A DNA stretch of 64,000 nucleotides from a virus, in IMG/VR virus record IMGVR_UViG_3300042514_001858, positions 62,001 to 126,000 of that record. The stretch is one strand, 5' to 3'. The notes under the pieces were generated by a model, which saw nothing but the letters and a program-made list of their open reading frames with translations, was not told the origin of the DNA and made no database searches. How positions within the stretch are numbered: position 1 is the stretch's first letter; each line of letters begins with the position of its first letter. The position numbers were made by a program, and so were the translations under genes. Of this stretch, positions 15,412 through 23,591 are shown in pieces.

Positions 15412-16203
15412 TCAAATAACTCTTGGTTCATTTTTAGATTTAATTACATAGCTACTCATAACCTTGTTATATAAATCAGGTTGAACTTTTTTCAACCTAT
15501 CAAAACCTATCATAGATTTATTATACATCAAATATGTTCTTATTTTTGAAAATGATTCTTTGCGTTCAACACATTCAGCATCGTAAATATATTTAATATT
15601 TCTCTCCAATCTTGTGAATCCTTTATCACCATCCTCATAACCAAAATTTAAATACCACATAATGTTATCAGGATTTTTTGGAGTTGCAGTGGTAAAAAAC
15701 CCAATTTTAAATTTGGTGTTTTCTTTTGGTTCTTGGACTCTGTTTTGTAGGCTATTAAATCCGCGTTGCCCCACTTGTGTCGAACTAGGATTATGTCCAA
15801 CCGAATATACGGAATATGCATATGCTGGATTGGATGAAAAATAGACTGAATTTCCTATAGCTTTGGAATCTTCACCCTTGGAAAAGGGGTCGGGATTTTT
15901 ATGTCCCCTATACACCAAAGAACCATCTTTAGGTAAAGAGTCGAACCCCTCTTTCAAATAAAATCCGTAATATTTCATCACCTGCTCCAGATATTCGTTT
16001 TCATCGTTACGAATATCTTGGGTAATACTTCCACTTCCCATAGTTTGTTTATACTGAACTGCATCATCACGATTTTTTTTATAAGATGCAACATCTTTAA
16101 TGGAAAAGCTATCATCTTTTCGATCAAACATAGTTCCAAAAGGTCTATTACCTTCCCTTTTTTTTGTGACAAATTCTTCAAAAAATATTTTAAACGATAC
16201 CAT
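15412..16203 (-). CDS. Putative ADP-ribosyltransferase-like protein with head-targeting-like N-terminus
   Basis: The protein has 263 residues. The N-terminus MVSFKIFFEEF resembles T4 capsid-targeting peptides (MKTYQEFIAE type). Residues about 92-135 read DGSLVYRGHKN, a gap, then GNSVYFSSNPAYAYSVYS, resembling the first catalytic strand (R99) and the Ser-rich strand plus following helix of ADP-ribosyltransferases; a later YDAECVER could supply the catalytic Glu. T4 Alt is a packaged ADP-ribosyltransferase injected with DNA, so this could be its analogue. A late-type motif (ATTAAATAATGGA) precedes the ATG inside the end of gene 41. The fold assignment is tentative. Confidence 0.4.
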   Translation of the reverse strand: MVSFKIFFEEFVTKKREGNRPFGTMFDRKDDSFSIKDVASYKKNRDDAVQYKQTMGSGSITQDIRNDENEYLEQVMKYYGFYLKEGFDSLPKDGSLVYRGHKNPDPFSKGEDSKAIGNSVYFSSNPAYAYSVYSVGHNPSSTQVGQRGFNSLQNRVQEPKENTKFKIGFFTTATPKNPDNIMWYLNFGYEDGDKGFTRLERNIKYIYDAECVERKESFSKIRTYLMYNKSMIGFDRLKKVQPDLYNKVMSSYVIKSKNEPRVI

Positions 16204-16216
16204 TCCATTATTTAAT
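16204..16216 (-). promoter_or_regulatory. Late-promoter motif inside the end of gene 41
   Basis: ATTAAATAATGGA on the minus strand directly before the ATG at 16203. Its TAA is also the stop codon of gp41. Confidence 0.6.
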
Positions 16217-17525
16217 CACTCAACTTTTCAAGAAGGCTAAGTTCATTATTATCCATAATTTCTTCCTCATCATCTGCCTGATATATAGAAAGTGTGGAAT
16301 AATTAATTCTCATGGCTTGTGTCATTCCTCTCGGTCCGAACCTATTTTTCATCATTCCCAGACGAATTACTGCCATTTCTTGGTCTTCTTCGTTCTGGAA
16401 GATAGATACAATCACATCAGCAGTCATAACAATAGCCAAAGACTCAGCAACACCTGACATATCAGGGTTATTTTGTCCAACAGCAGATCTATTCAACTGA
16501 CAAGCTGAAATAATAGGGCATTTATAGACATAAGACAATGCTCTGACCTGTTCGCAGATGTTTTTACCCTTTTCATAGCTGTTACTACCAGCAGCAGTCA
16601 TCAAAGTAAGGTAATCAAGCACAATAGCATCAATTCTGATACCAGAATCTTTCATTTTCTTGATAAAAGCTCCCAATTGCTTAGGTGTAATCGTAGATGG
16701 GGGGAATTCTTTGATATAAATGCGCCCATCAGTGTTCTTATGCTCTTGTTCAAGGGCATGTCGAAGCGTTGGGACACAATTACGGAACTCCTTCATGGGA
16801 ATCTTCGTCACATTCGAAGCAATTCTCTTAGCATAGAGCGTTTCCGACATCTCCAGAGTCACAACAAGCACATGTTTACCTTGGGATGCCATGTTTGCCG
16901 CCACATTACCAAGGAAAATGCTCTTTCCAATGTTAGATTGACCCGCAAACACATACAATGCCTTACCAGCTTCTTGAAATCCACCGTCCAATGCCTCATC
17001 TAACCATGCCCATTTGGAAGAAATAGTGGTTTCATCACTCAAAATGTCATCAATGACCTTTTCAACATCACCATAAAGCTCAATTCCTTTATCAACATTG
17101 AGATTGATACCAGCAATCTTCTCAAATTTCTCCACGATCTTGGCGGTATCGGCTTCTCCTTCCGATATTTCTTCTGCTGACTCCAAAATGGAGTGATACA
17201 TGCCCCGTTCCTTGAGGAATCTTTCTGTATTCTCATACAATTCATCCTGATTGTGATTGGAATCGATCTCTTTGAATGATTCAATTAACTTTTTGAAGTT
17301 GGTTTTGAGTTCATCTGTCGTGAGATATGTCTTCACCTCTGTGAATGTGGGAAGAGATTGTCGTTTCTCGTAGAAATCTGCAACAATCTCAAAATATTTC
17401 GCAATATTTTTATCCGTGAAATACTTGGGTTGGACGTAATCAGCAATGGATGCCAGATAAGCACCATTCGTGATCGCGTTCTTCACAAGAACCTTTTCAA
17501 AATAATCAAAATCTATTTCAGACAT
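16212..17525 (-). CDS. 41: Replicative DNA helicase gp41 (DnaB family)
   Basis: The protein has 437 residues (T4 gp41 has 475). A helical N-terminal domain is followed by the RecA-type motor: Walker A GQSNIGKS at 195-202, the following strand VLVVTLEMSE, Walker B IDAIVLDYLTLM, and the QLNRSA sensor loop. It unwinds the fork 5'-3' as a hexamer and works with primase gp61. The last 19 residues, after the conserved core, are duplicated in the pseudogene at 15061. The start overlaps the upstream small gene by 8 bp. Confidence 0.9.
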   Translation of the reverse strand: MSEIDFDYFEKVLVKNAITNGAYLASIADYVQPKYFTDKNIAKYFEIVADFYEKRQSLPTFTEVKTYLTTDELKTNFKKLIESFKEIDSNHNQDELYENTERFLKERGMYHSILESAEEISEGEADTAKIVEKFEKIAGINLNVDKGIELYGDVEKVIDDILSDETTISSKWAWLDEALDGGFQEAGKALYVFAGQSNIGKSIFLGNVAANMASQGKHVLVVTLEMSETLYAKRIASNVTKIPMKEFRNCVPTLRHALEQEHKNTDGRIYIKEFPPSTITPKQLGAFIKKMKDSGIRIDAIVLDYLTLMTAAGSNSYEKGKNICEQVRALSYVYKCPIISACQLNRSAVGQNNPDMSGVAESLAIVMTADVIVSIFQNEEDQEMAVIRLGMMKNRFGPRGMTQAMRINYSTLSIYQADDEEEIMDNNELSLLEKLSD

Positions 17526-17694
17526 CTATAATTTTACTTTTTTGTACTAATTCTTTAGTATCACCTTCTTGCATTTGACGAATTTTACCACTGTAATCGA
17601 TTTTATCAGGTTGCCCAGTGTAATCGGGAGCATCAATCATCGTCATTCGCCACTCTTCACCTTTAATAGTAACTATTTCTTCTTTATTGTCCAT
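17518..17694 (-). CDS. Hypothetical protein, 58 aa
   Basis: Starts at MDNKEEIVTIKGEEW, chosen because this ATG lies close to the stop of the upstream glycosyltransferase (11-bp overlap) while the longer frame runs deep into it. Acidic, unknown family. It is coupled to gene 41 by an 8-bp overlap. Confidence 0.5.
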   Translation of the reverse strand: MDNKEEIVTIKGEEWRMTMIDAPDYTGQPDKIDYSGKIRQMQEGDTKELVQKSKIIDV

Positions 17695-18340
17695 ATGTCT
17701 CCAAATAATATTTCTCACCAGCTTTCCAATCCTCAGTGAATTCTCGCAACCCTGGAGATTCATGAGTAATCATAACATCACCTACTCCAATTTTCAAGCC
17801 TTTTTCTAAAGCTTTTTGTTGCATACAGAGATCATAGAAGTGGAAACCTGATGGACAATCCTCATCAAACCGCACAGTTTCAATCGCTTTCCGATTGAAT
17901 GCCATGAAAACACCATCAATCATCACCACTCTTTGTGGATAAGCACCAAAACTGGTCATATATTTTTTATCACCGTGCTTGTGCGCTACTGCACCGTGTA
18001 GGTGTCCTTGCCCCATTAGATGCCATAGTGCAGGAGACTTGATTTCTGCTTGAGAACACCCTGCTACGCCCACAATATCGAATTCCTGAAATAGTTTCTC
18101 CAGCTTTGGTCGAGGATCATGTTCCAGATGAACGTCATCGTGGATGAACATCACATAATCAAATTTCTCCTTGATGGCTATGTCTAGGAATTCATTATAA
18201 ACCTTGGCAAGTCCTTGGCGATTGTTGAACTTTGGGCGAATAAAATGATCCAAATCCAAATCCAAAGCTGTTTTAGCTAGGGGAAAGTGCCAATTATTGC
18301 CTTTGGTCGCGGTGAAGATACAAATATTAGAATTTGACAT
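17684..18340 (-). CDS. Glycosyltransferase-like protein (StrF/GT2 type)
   Basis: The protein has 218 residues. The N-terminal strand is ICIFTATKGNN. The metal/nucleotide motif is VMFIHDDVHLE (about 81-91), and GFHFYDLCMQQ near the C-terminus is typical of the Glyco_tranf_2_5 (StrF) group. It probably transfers a sugar in virion or host-surface glycosylation. It lies first in a minus-strand transcript that continues to gene 41, behind a promoter with a perfect TTGACA. Confidence 0.65.
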   Translation of the reverse strand: MSNSNICIFTATKGNNWHFPLAKTALDLDLDHFIRPKFNNRQGLAKVYNEFLDIAIKEKFDYVMFIHDDVHLEHDPRPKLEKLFQEFDIVGVAGCSQAEIKSPALWHLMGQGHLHGAVAHKHGDKKYMTSFGAYPQRVVMIDGVFMAFNRKAIETVRFDEDCPSGFHFYDLCMQQKALEKGLKIGVGDVMITHESPGLREFTEDWKAGEKYYLETYGQ

Positions 18341-18346
18341 GGAATT

Positions 18347-18374
18347 ATCTTAACATGAATACTACAAGTGTCAA
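18347..18374 (-). promoter_or_regulatory. Early sigma70-like promoter
   Basis: Minus strand: TTGACA, 16 bp, TAAGAT, placed 6 bases before the ATG of the StrF-type glycosyltransferase. Confidence 0.5.
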
Positions 18375-18378
18375 TTTA

Positions 18379-18390
18379 TTAAATATTAAG
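18379..18390 (+). promoter_or_regulatory. Late-promoter motif
   Basis: TTAAATATTAAG touching the ATG at 18391. It decides this start over an ATG 57 bases upstream. Confidence 0.5.
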
Positions 18391-19098
18391 ATGAACGAAT
18401 TTGATAAATTATTTGAAAAAGTTTTGACTGAGGGAAAATTCCGAAAGTCTTCAAAAGTTATCCATAAACTGGATGTTCCCATGTTTTCAATTTTTTTAGA
18501 TTCTAATTTAAAAGATGTCAAAAATGCAGAATTATGGAATGAAGTTACAAGAGCATTTCAAGAAGCAAAAACACAAATTAATAAAACAGGATTTCAATCA
18601 ATGCATGTAAATGCAGTGTTTGCGAAACCATCTAAAAAAGATGAAGCGGGAGAGGCATTTGGCGATCCTCGGAAGAAAAAATATGAAAAAGACTTAAAAT
18701 ACATCACTCTCGATGTTAAATTTTTAATTGGTTTACAATTAAAAAATAAAGAAATTTACCAACAATTGATCAAAACAATTATTCATGAGTGGGGTCATGT
18801 TTGGATGTTTAATAAAGGTGAATCTTTTTTCACAGCGGTTAAAAGATTTTATCGTCAATTAACAAACAATGATCCCAGATTAAAAAATGATAAAAAACTG
18901 AGAGATGTTTTAGCAAAACTCACCGACTTTCCTCGTTCTTACGGTTTAAAAGATTACCATGAAATGTGGGCAGTGTTGGTTGAACGTTTTTTAGATTTGA
19001 ATCCAGTATACAGGAAGAAAATTTTTGAGTTGATGGATACCAATGAACCAAGATGGGAGCCTAATAGTAAACAAAAAAAAGAAACTAATACTAAATAA
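18391..19098 (+). CDS. Putative head-packaged zincin metallopeptidase
   Basis: The protein has 235 residues from the ATG after the late motif. IIHEWGHVWMF (H132, E133, H136) is a perfect HExxH zinc-peptidase motif, and 55 residues later YHEMWAVLVERFLDL offers E191 as third ligand in a gluzincin-like arrangement. The N-terminus MNEFDKLFEKVLTE, with Gly next, has the (L/I)-x-E end expected of a T4-type capsid-targeting peptide cut by the prohead protease. It may be packaged and injected to cleave a host protein, or act in particle maturation. The family is not recognised beyond the motif. Confidence 0.6.
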   Translation: MNEFDKLFEKVLTEGKFRKSSKVIHKLDVPMFSIFLDSNLKDVKNAELWNEVTRAFQEAKTQINKTGFQSMHVNAVFAKPSKKDEAGEAFGDPRKKKYEKDLKYITLDVKFLIGLQLKNKEIYQQLIKTIIHEWGHVWMFNKGESFFTAVKRFYRQLTNNDPRLKNDKKLRDVLAKLTDFPRSYGLKDYHEMWAVLVERFLDLNPVYRKKIFELMDTNEPRWEPNSKQKKETNTK

Positions 19099-19102
19099 TA
19101 TT
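19091..19102 (+). promoter_or_regulatory. Late-promoter motif
   Basis: CTAAATAATATT touching the ATG at 19103; it overlaps the last codons of the upstream peptidase gene. Confidence 0.6.
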
Positions 19103-20746
19103 ATGAGAAATTATAGTTTTGGATATTTGGTGGAAAAAGTGCAAACACTGAATGAAATGTCACTCAAAGGAAAAAGTAAGACTTGGACACAGCTTCCAGA
19201 ATTTTATGATATTATTCAACAAACTCACGAAGTTATGAAACCAGAAGTGAAAAAGCTTGACCCAGATGCTGATGTTTCACATAAAAGAATTCCATATATG
19301 GGTCGTATGCTTATGAAATTTTTAAAAATGCCAGGTGTTTATAGTGAATTATTTAAAAAAGCCACATTTGAAGAAATCCCAAAAGAAGAACGAACAGATA
19401 AAAAATCAGTTCGACCAACACAGGAATATTTGGAATTTAATCCAAAAGGTGTTAATTCTGATCCACCAAGACAGAATTATTTTCTTTTTAAATTAGTAGA
19501 AGATAATTATGAAGCGGCAACATCGGATAAATTTAGAAAATTCGTCACTGATCTAAAGAATATCGATGAATACTTAGCTGGTAATAAGAAAAAGGGTCAA
19601 ACTAGCGCAATGGATACAGCAGCTACTTCAAATTACGCATCGGGGATGAGAAAAAAACAGGAATCATTGCTCGGTATGAGTCAAGAGGAATACGCTCAAT
19701 TACAAAACGATGCGAATGCGTTGCTCAAAAAACTCAGAAAGTCGAAAAAATTACCCAAAGGATTGTTCCAGTCTATCTACCGCGCACCTAGTGTAAATGA
19801 ACTCGTAATCTCGAATGAAAAAGGAGACGAGACTTTAAACACAGGTATGATACCACTTCTAGCTACACAGCTTGCATTAGAAATCTTGTTGGATGAAAGG
19901 AAAAAAATTGCAGTGCTTGTCAAGTATAGGGAAGAGTTGAGTGAAGATCAAGATGGCTTGTATAATTTCGATATATCAATCATTCAGAAAACATTGGATG
20001 TTGTCAGTAAAAGAATTGAAGAAGGGAAACCAACATCTTTAGATACTCTCAAAAATAAAATTTTCCCCTTATTTGACGATATTAAAGAAACGTTTATCGA
20101 AGAATTCGACCTTGCATATGAGCAATTATTACAAGGTTCACAAGCTGGTAATATAGCAAGTGTTATGAAAAAACAAGAGTATTCTAACATATTTGATATG
20201 CTAGACGATGATCTTTTGAAATCTTTGGAGAAAGAAGGTCTAATCGATTCGAAGGATCGCGAAACTCTGAAAAAATGGGCTAATGCTGCTGGTACAAAAA
20301 AACAAGGTGTCAAAACTAAAGGAGAAAAAATATTAATAAAAAATATCGAAAAAGGTAAGCAACAAGACGAATACGATAAAAAGAAACAAGAGTGGGATGA
20401 GAAAGCTGCTAAAAGGAAAGCGCAGAAAGAAGGTAATCGTGAAGTGTATAAAGATAAACTCGAAGAACTTAAAGATATGAAAATAGAGGAAATTGAAAAT
20501 GAGATTTATGATGCATATACTTCAGATAATCCAGATTTTGATCTTATTGAATATATGGAAAAATACTTAGAAAGAAGAAAAACCAGACAAAACAAAAAAA
20601 TATCTGTGTATGAAAATTGTGTAATGGATTATTTCACTGAACAAGTTCAAAAAGATAATCTTTTAAATCAAAAAGGCGAGTATAAAGAAAGAGGCTTTAA
20701 AAAACCAAAAAATTATGCTCATTGGTTATGGCTCAATGATCAATAA
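19103..20746 (+). CDS. Large Lys/Glu-rich late protein, candidate internal head protein
   Basis: The protein has 547 residues. The start at 19103 is set by the abutting late motif; a longer frame would run 20 codons upstream into the peptidase gene. The N-terminus MRNYSFGYLVEKVQTLNE ends in L-N-E and fits a prohead-protease-cleaved targeting peptide. The rest is highly charged and mostly helical, with a strong coiled-coil-type Lys/Glu stretch at about 410-470. No catalytic motif is seen. Abundant charged internal proteins are typical of T4-type heads. It ends before a hairpin terminator that serves the opposing uvsX gene. Confidence 0.55.
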   Translation: MRNYSFGYLVEKVQTLNEMSLKGKSKTWTQLPEFYDIIQQTHEVMKPEVKKLDPDADVSHKRIPYMGRMLMKFLKMPGVYSELFKKATFEEIPKEERTDKKSVRPTQEYLEFNPKGVNSDPPRQNYFLFKLVEDNYEAATSDKFRKFVTDLKNIDEYLAGNKKKGQTSAMDTAATSNYASGMRKKQESLLGMSQEEYAQLQNDANALLKKLRKSKKLPKGLFQSIYRAPSVNELVISNEKGDETLNTGMIPLLATQLALEILLDERKKIAVLVKYREELSEDQDGLYNFDISIIQKTLDVVSKRIEEGKPTSLDTLKNKIFPLFDDIKETFIEEFDLAYEQLLQGSQAGNIASVMKKQEYSNIFDMLDDDLLKSLEKEGLIDSKDRETLKKWANAAGTKKQGVKTKGEKILIKNIEKGKQQDEYDKKKQEWDEKAAKRKAQKEGNREVYKDKLEELKDMKIEEIENEIYDAYTSDNPDFDLIEYMEKYLERRKTRQNKKISVYENCVMDYFTEQVQKDNLLNQKGEYKERGFKKPKNYAHWLWLNDQ

Positions 20747-20772
20747 ATATAATCAATCATTAATTTACATAT

Positions 20773-20814
20773 AAAAAAAATTGCTTGAAAGTTTTTTTAG
20801 AACTTCCAAGCAAT
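20773..20814 (-). terminator. Rho-independent terminator downstream of uvsX
   Basis: On the minus strand ATTGCTTGGAAGTT pairs with AACTTTCAAGCAAT (one mismatch), then comes a run of eight T (the A-run at 20773-20780 on the plus strand). It lies between convergent genes; the T-run fits termination of the minus strand transcript. Confidence 0.75.
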
Positions 20815-20840
20815 CACCATGAAACAGATGAATACCTTTA

Positions 20841-21965
20841 TCAATCCGAATTGATATTCTCGTCTTCTTCTAATTCAATCAAATTATCATCATCAGGAGA
20901 TGAGCCATAAGCCCAATGCTCTTTAATTCGCTTCTCAAGTTCGGGAAGAAATTTATTTTCCCATAAGGTAATATCTTTAGACCATTTGGAATAGTATCCA
21001 AGTTTCTCTCCTGTCCAATCGGTATAAGAAGAACCTGAGTTATCGACTACTCCCATACCTTTCATGATATCAAGCAAACCATAATACTTGTCCAACCCTT
21101 TACTAAAGGACAGATAGAATTCACCTTCAAGGTATTGCTTGATAAAGCGATTCTTAACTGTCAAAGCACGGATAACAACACCTGAATAATTCTTCTGTGA
21201 TGCAGCCAATTTATCAGTTACTTGTTTGTTATCAGCATCTTTTACCAATTTTCTAGCAAGTTGCACTGTAACAGAGGGGAGATACACTGCTGCTTTACCA
21301 CCTGGCATATTCTTCTCCAAAGATGGATACATTGCACTAGGATCGTCATAGACATGGTTAGTAATCAGAATAGGAGTCTTAGTGAGAGTTGACATGTTTG
21401 TGCATGTCTTCAACAAACTCTTAACAGATTTTGCAAATGTTCCCATATCAGCAGACATGGAATCCTTGTCCATACGAGACAATTCAATTTCTGAGTTCAA
21501 ATTCGCAAGAGAATCAATAGCAATAATAAATTTACCAAATTGTTTTCTCTCTCGAACATTCTTCAGGAATTTGTAGATTGCATTTCTGGTTTGCTCCACA
21601 GATTCACACCCAACATATTTGACTTTGGTAATATCCAAACCAAATTTAGCAGCAGATTCGGGATCAATTGCACCCTCAGTATCGAAGATGACAGGAATCA
21701 TACCTTTCTTCTGTGCATTTGCCAGAATTTGCATTACAAGTCCCGTTTTAAATGCACCTGATGGTCCTGCCAATTGCGTGATGCGTCCACTTGGAATACC
21801 ACCATACAATGAGCCAGAAATCAGAGCATTGAGAACCATACTCCCCGTATCAATCCAGTCATTTACACTGGAAAGAGTGGAATCACTCAGATATGCTGAG
21901 TATGGAACTACATCGTCCAAAGCGTTCAAAGACGCTAAAATATCTTTATCTAATTTTTCAATCAT
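20841..21965 (-). CDS. uvsX: UvsX recombinase (RecA family)
   Basis: The protein has 374 residues (T4 UvsX has 391). Walker A is GPSGAFKT at 67-74, followed by VIFDTEGAIDPE with the catalytic Glu, and Walker B KFIIAIDSLANL. Loop L1/L2 regions and an acidic C-terminus (DDDNLIELEEDEN) complete the fold. It catalyses strand exchange in recombination-dependent replication, helped by UvsY and gp32. The two downstream minus genes of other T4-like phages are missing; instead it ends at a terminator. Confidence 0.9.
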   Translation of the reverse strand: MIEKLDKDILASLNALDDVVPYSAYLSDSTLSSVNDWIDTGSMVLNALISGSLYGGIPSGRITQLAGPSGAFKTGLVMQILANAQKKGMIPVIFDTEGAIDPESAAKFGLDITKVKYVGCESVEQTRNAIYKFLKNVRERKQFGKFIIAIDSLANLNSEIELSRMDKDSMSADMGTFAKSVKSLLKTCTNMSTLTKTPILITNHVYDDPSAMYPSLEKNMPGGKAAVYLPSVTVQLARKLVKDADNKQVTDKLAASQKNYSGVVIRALTVKNRFIKQYLEGEFYLSFSKGLDKYYGLLDIMKGMGVVDNSGSSYTDWTGEKLGYYSKWSKDITLWENKFLPELEKRIKEHWAYGSSPDDDNLIELEEDENINSD

Positions 21966-21966
21966 A

Positions 21967-22179
21967 TTAACAATATATATCAGGTTTTGAATTTGAGGGT
22001 TTCATTATCGAATCAAAGAATTCTGAATAATTCGATGTTTTGCTACTTTTAGGTGTTACTTTGTTGAAAACCAAATTCAAATGATCACGAATGATCTGAA
22101 CTTGTTTCTCACTCAAATTATTGGTATCAGAGATTTCAAAAAACCCATTTAACCAAAATGTAAATTGTTCTGGTGACAT
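21967..22179 (-). CDS. Conserved hypothetical phage protein, 70 aa
   Basis: Starts at MSPEQFTFWLNGFFEI, chosen because this ATG is one base after the stop of the upstream gene. The pattern FTFWLNGFFEI...LSEKQVQIIRDHLNLVF is seen in small proteins of many tailed phages, often near recombination genes. Function unknown. Confidence 0.6.
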   Translation of the reverse strand: MSPEQFTFWLNGFFEISDTNNLSEKQVQIIRDHLNLVFNKVTPKSSKTSNYSEFFDSIMKPSNSKPDIYC

Positions 22180-22180
22180 A

Positions 22181-22534
22181 TTATAGATCGTCAATCGAAA
22201 TAACTTTAGGTGAGGATGTTGGTGTATTTTGTTCAACAGGAGGAGTATTAATCTTCTCATATTGAAGCAAAATTCTATCATCCAAAACCACATCACTTGT
22301 CACGACATTAGCTTTGTTGTATGTCCAATTATTCTGACCACGGAAGTCCTTGTTAATAAATTCAAAGAAGAATACTGGGAAGCTCTGAACTTGAATCTGT
22401 CCTGTTTGTTCTGGTTGAACGAATAGAATGACTGGATTGTTAAGTGTCAGTGTGGTTTCCGTTTCATCTACAAGTTTACCGATGATATTACGTCCGATTT
22501 GGTCAATGATTGCTACGTGTTTGTTTGTTTTCAT
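22181..22534 (-). CDS. Conserved hypothetical protein, Sm-like in appearance
   Basis: The protein has 117 residues. The beta-rich body (VAIIDQIGRNIIGKLVDET, then PVFFFEFINKDFRG) looks like a small barrel, with a disordered Pro/Thr tail. Proteins of this type often lie beside uvsX in T4-like phages. A nucleic-acid or protein-binding role is possible but not shown. Confidence 0.55.
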   Translation of the reverse strand: MKTNKHVAIIDQIGRNIIGKLVDETETTLTLNNPVILFVQPEQTGQIQVQSFPVFFFEFINKDFRGQNNWTYNKANVVTSDVVLDDRILLQYEKINTPPVEQNTPTSSPKVISIDDL

Positions 22535-22555
22535 ATACTGTGTTATTTTAATAGA

Positions 22556-22807
22556 TTATTTTGCTTTTTCAAGTTCTAATTTGTTGTTTTGTAATTTTTT
22601 CTGGAATCCTAATGCTACTCCATGTTTCCCTTCTGCCATCTTAAAGAAATAATCAGATCGCTCTTTGATTACTTTACGAACGATTTCCAACTTTGGGTTT
22701 GGAAATTCTACATTATATTCATTATCATTCAATAAATTGATGAAATTTTCAATAATTCGATTCTCTGAATCATTCAACCCCTTCACATATGCTTCTTGTA
22801 TTGTCAT
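22556..22807 (-). CDS. Hypothetical protein, 83 aa
   Basis: Mostly helical and charged, no known domain. It lies in the minus-strand series between the early promoter at 23177 and uvsX. The ~90 bp before it hold a small GATAGG/CCTATC hairpin (22874-22890) and no gene. Confidence 0.5.
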   Translation of the reverse strand: MTIQEAYVKGLNDSENRIIENFINLLNDNEYNVEFPNPKLEIVRKVIKERSDYFFKMAEGKHGVALGFQKKLQNNKLELEKAK

Positions 22808-22898
22808 AATTAATAAATTTGTGCAGGGTTTATATACATTCTCGCTGGACTTTCTCCTGCTTATTCCAGATCAGATAGGAGCGACCTATCAGCCATCT

Positions 22899-23138
22899 TT
22901 ATGCATTCTCTACAAATGCGTATAATTCTTTAGCTCGTTTAATGATTTCTTCTGAAGTTGGAAGCAAATCACTGATAACTTTGTCATCAATTTTATCTTC
23001 TACCCAACTATCGTCTTGGTTGCCGACCATTCTCTTTTTGGCGTTATGCAGCTTCTCGTGGAAAACTGTCATTAAATCACCATGTGCTATGCTCAATATA
23101 TCGAGCCTTATCTCGTATGCGTTTTTGCTTGTGTTCAT
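22899..23138 (-). CDS. Conserved hypothetical protein, 79 aa
   Basis: Starts at MNTSKNAYEIRLDILSIA, preferred over a longer frame because NxSKNAYEIR is the usual start of this small family in T4-like phages. Predicted helical. It lies first behind the early promoter at 23177-23204. Confidence 0.55.
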   Translation of the reverse strand: MNTSKNAYEIRLDILSIAHGDLMTVFHEKLHNAKKRMVGNQDDSWVEDKIDDKVISDLLPTSEEIIKRAKELYAFVENA

Positions 23139-23176
23139 ATGTTTGTGTAAAATCAGGGTGTTGTGCCTGATAAGAA

Positions 23177-23204
23177 TATATACCCTAGTTACAGGGGAAT
23201 GCAA
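23177..23204 (-). promoter_or_regulatory. Early sigma70-like promoter
   Basis: Minus strand: TTGCAT, 16 bp, TATATA. The spacer ends in AACTAGGG, echoing AACTAG in the promoters at 6132 and 15037. Confidence 0.5.
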
Positions 23205-23207
23205 GTA

Positions 23208-23573
23208 TTATTTCGAATAATCTTTTGGATGTTTTGCTTGAATGTAGACTTCACCATATGCTTCAAGAGTTCCTGTGATCATTTGAAATTCTTTTTGTGA
23301 AAGAGAATCCAAATTTTTAAGTTTAGCATAAGCTTCTTTATATTTTGCTTTGAAATGGGATTCTTTATCATCTTTCTTAGCTTTTCGCAAAGCATCAGCA
23401 TATGGTTTCACCTTACCAGCAAAGTGGTAAGCAGTTAAGATAGCAAAAGAACCTTTTTTCATTGCGGATTCTTCTATTTTTTTCGCTCCTTCTGCTCTTT
23501 TTGTTACAAAGGTTGGAAAAAGAGTATCAACAAGTTCGTTTAAAAGTTTTTCAAATAAAATCGTAAATTGCAT
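23208..23573 (-). CDS. Late conserved protein with targeting-like N-terminus
   Basis: The protein has 121 residues. MQFTILFEKLLNE ends in L-N-E, like the other candidates for prohead-protease cleavage. The middle, MKKGSFAILTAYHFAGKVKPY, is a motif conserved in small proteins of T4-like phages. A late motif (CTAAATAATAAT) abuts the ATG. It may be a packaged or head-associated protein. The exact role is unknown. Confidence 0.55.
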   Translation of the reverse strand: MQFTILFEKLLNELVDTLFPTFVTKRAEGAKKIEESAMKKGSFAILTAYHFAGKVKPYADALRKAKKDDKESHFKAKYKEAYAKLKNLDSLSQKEFQMITGTLEAYGEVYIQAKHPKDYSK

Positions 23574-23585
23574 ATTATTATTTAG
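23574..23585 (-). promoter_or_regulatory. Late-promoter motif
   Basis: CTAAATAATAAT on the minus strand touching the ATG at 23573. Confidence 0.6.
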
Positions 23586-23591
23586 TAGATA

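Noticed and set aside
22874-22890. GATAGG/CCTATC hairpin in the 22808-22898 gap
   Set aside because: No T-run on either strand and only 6 bp, so a terminator call is not supported.
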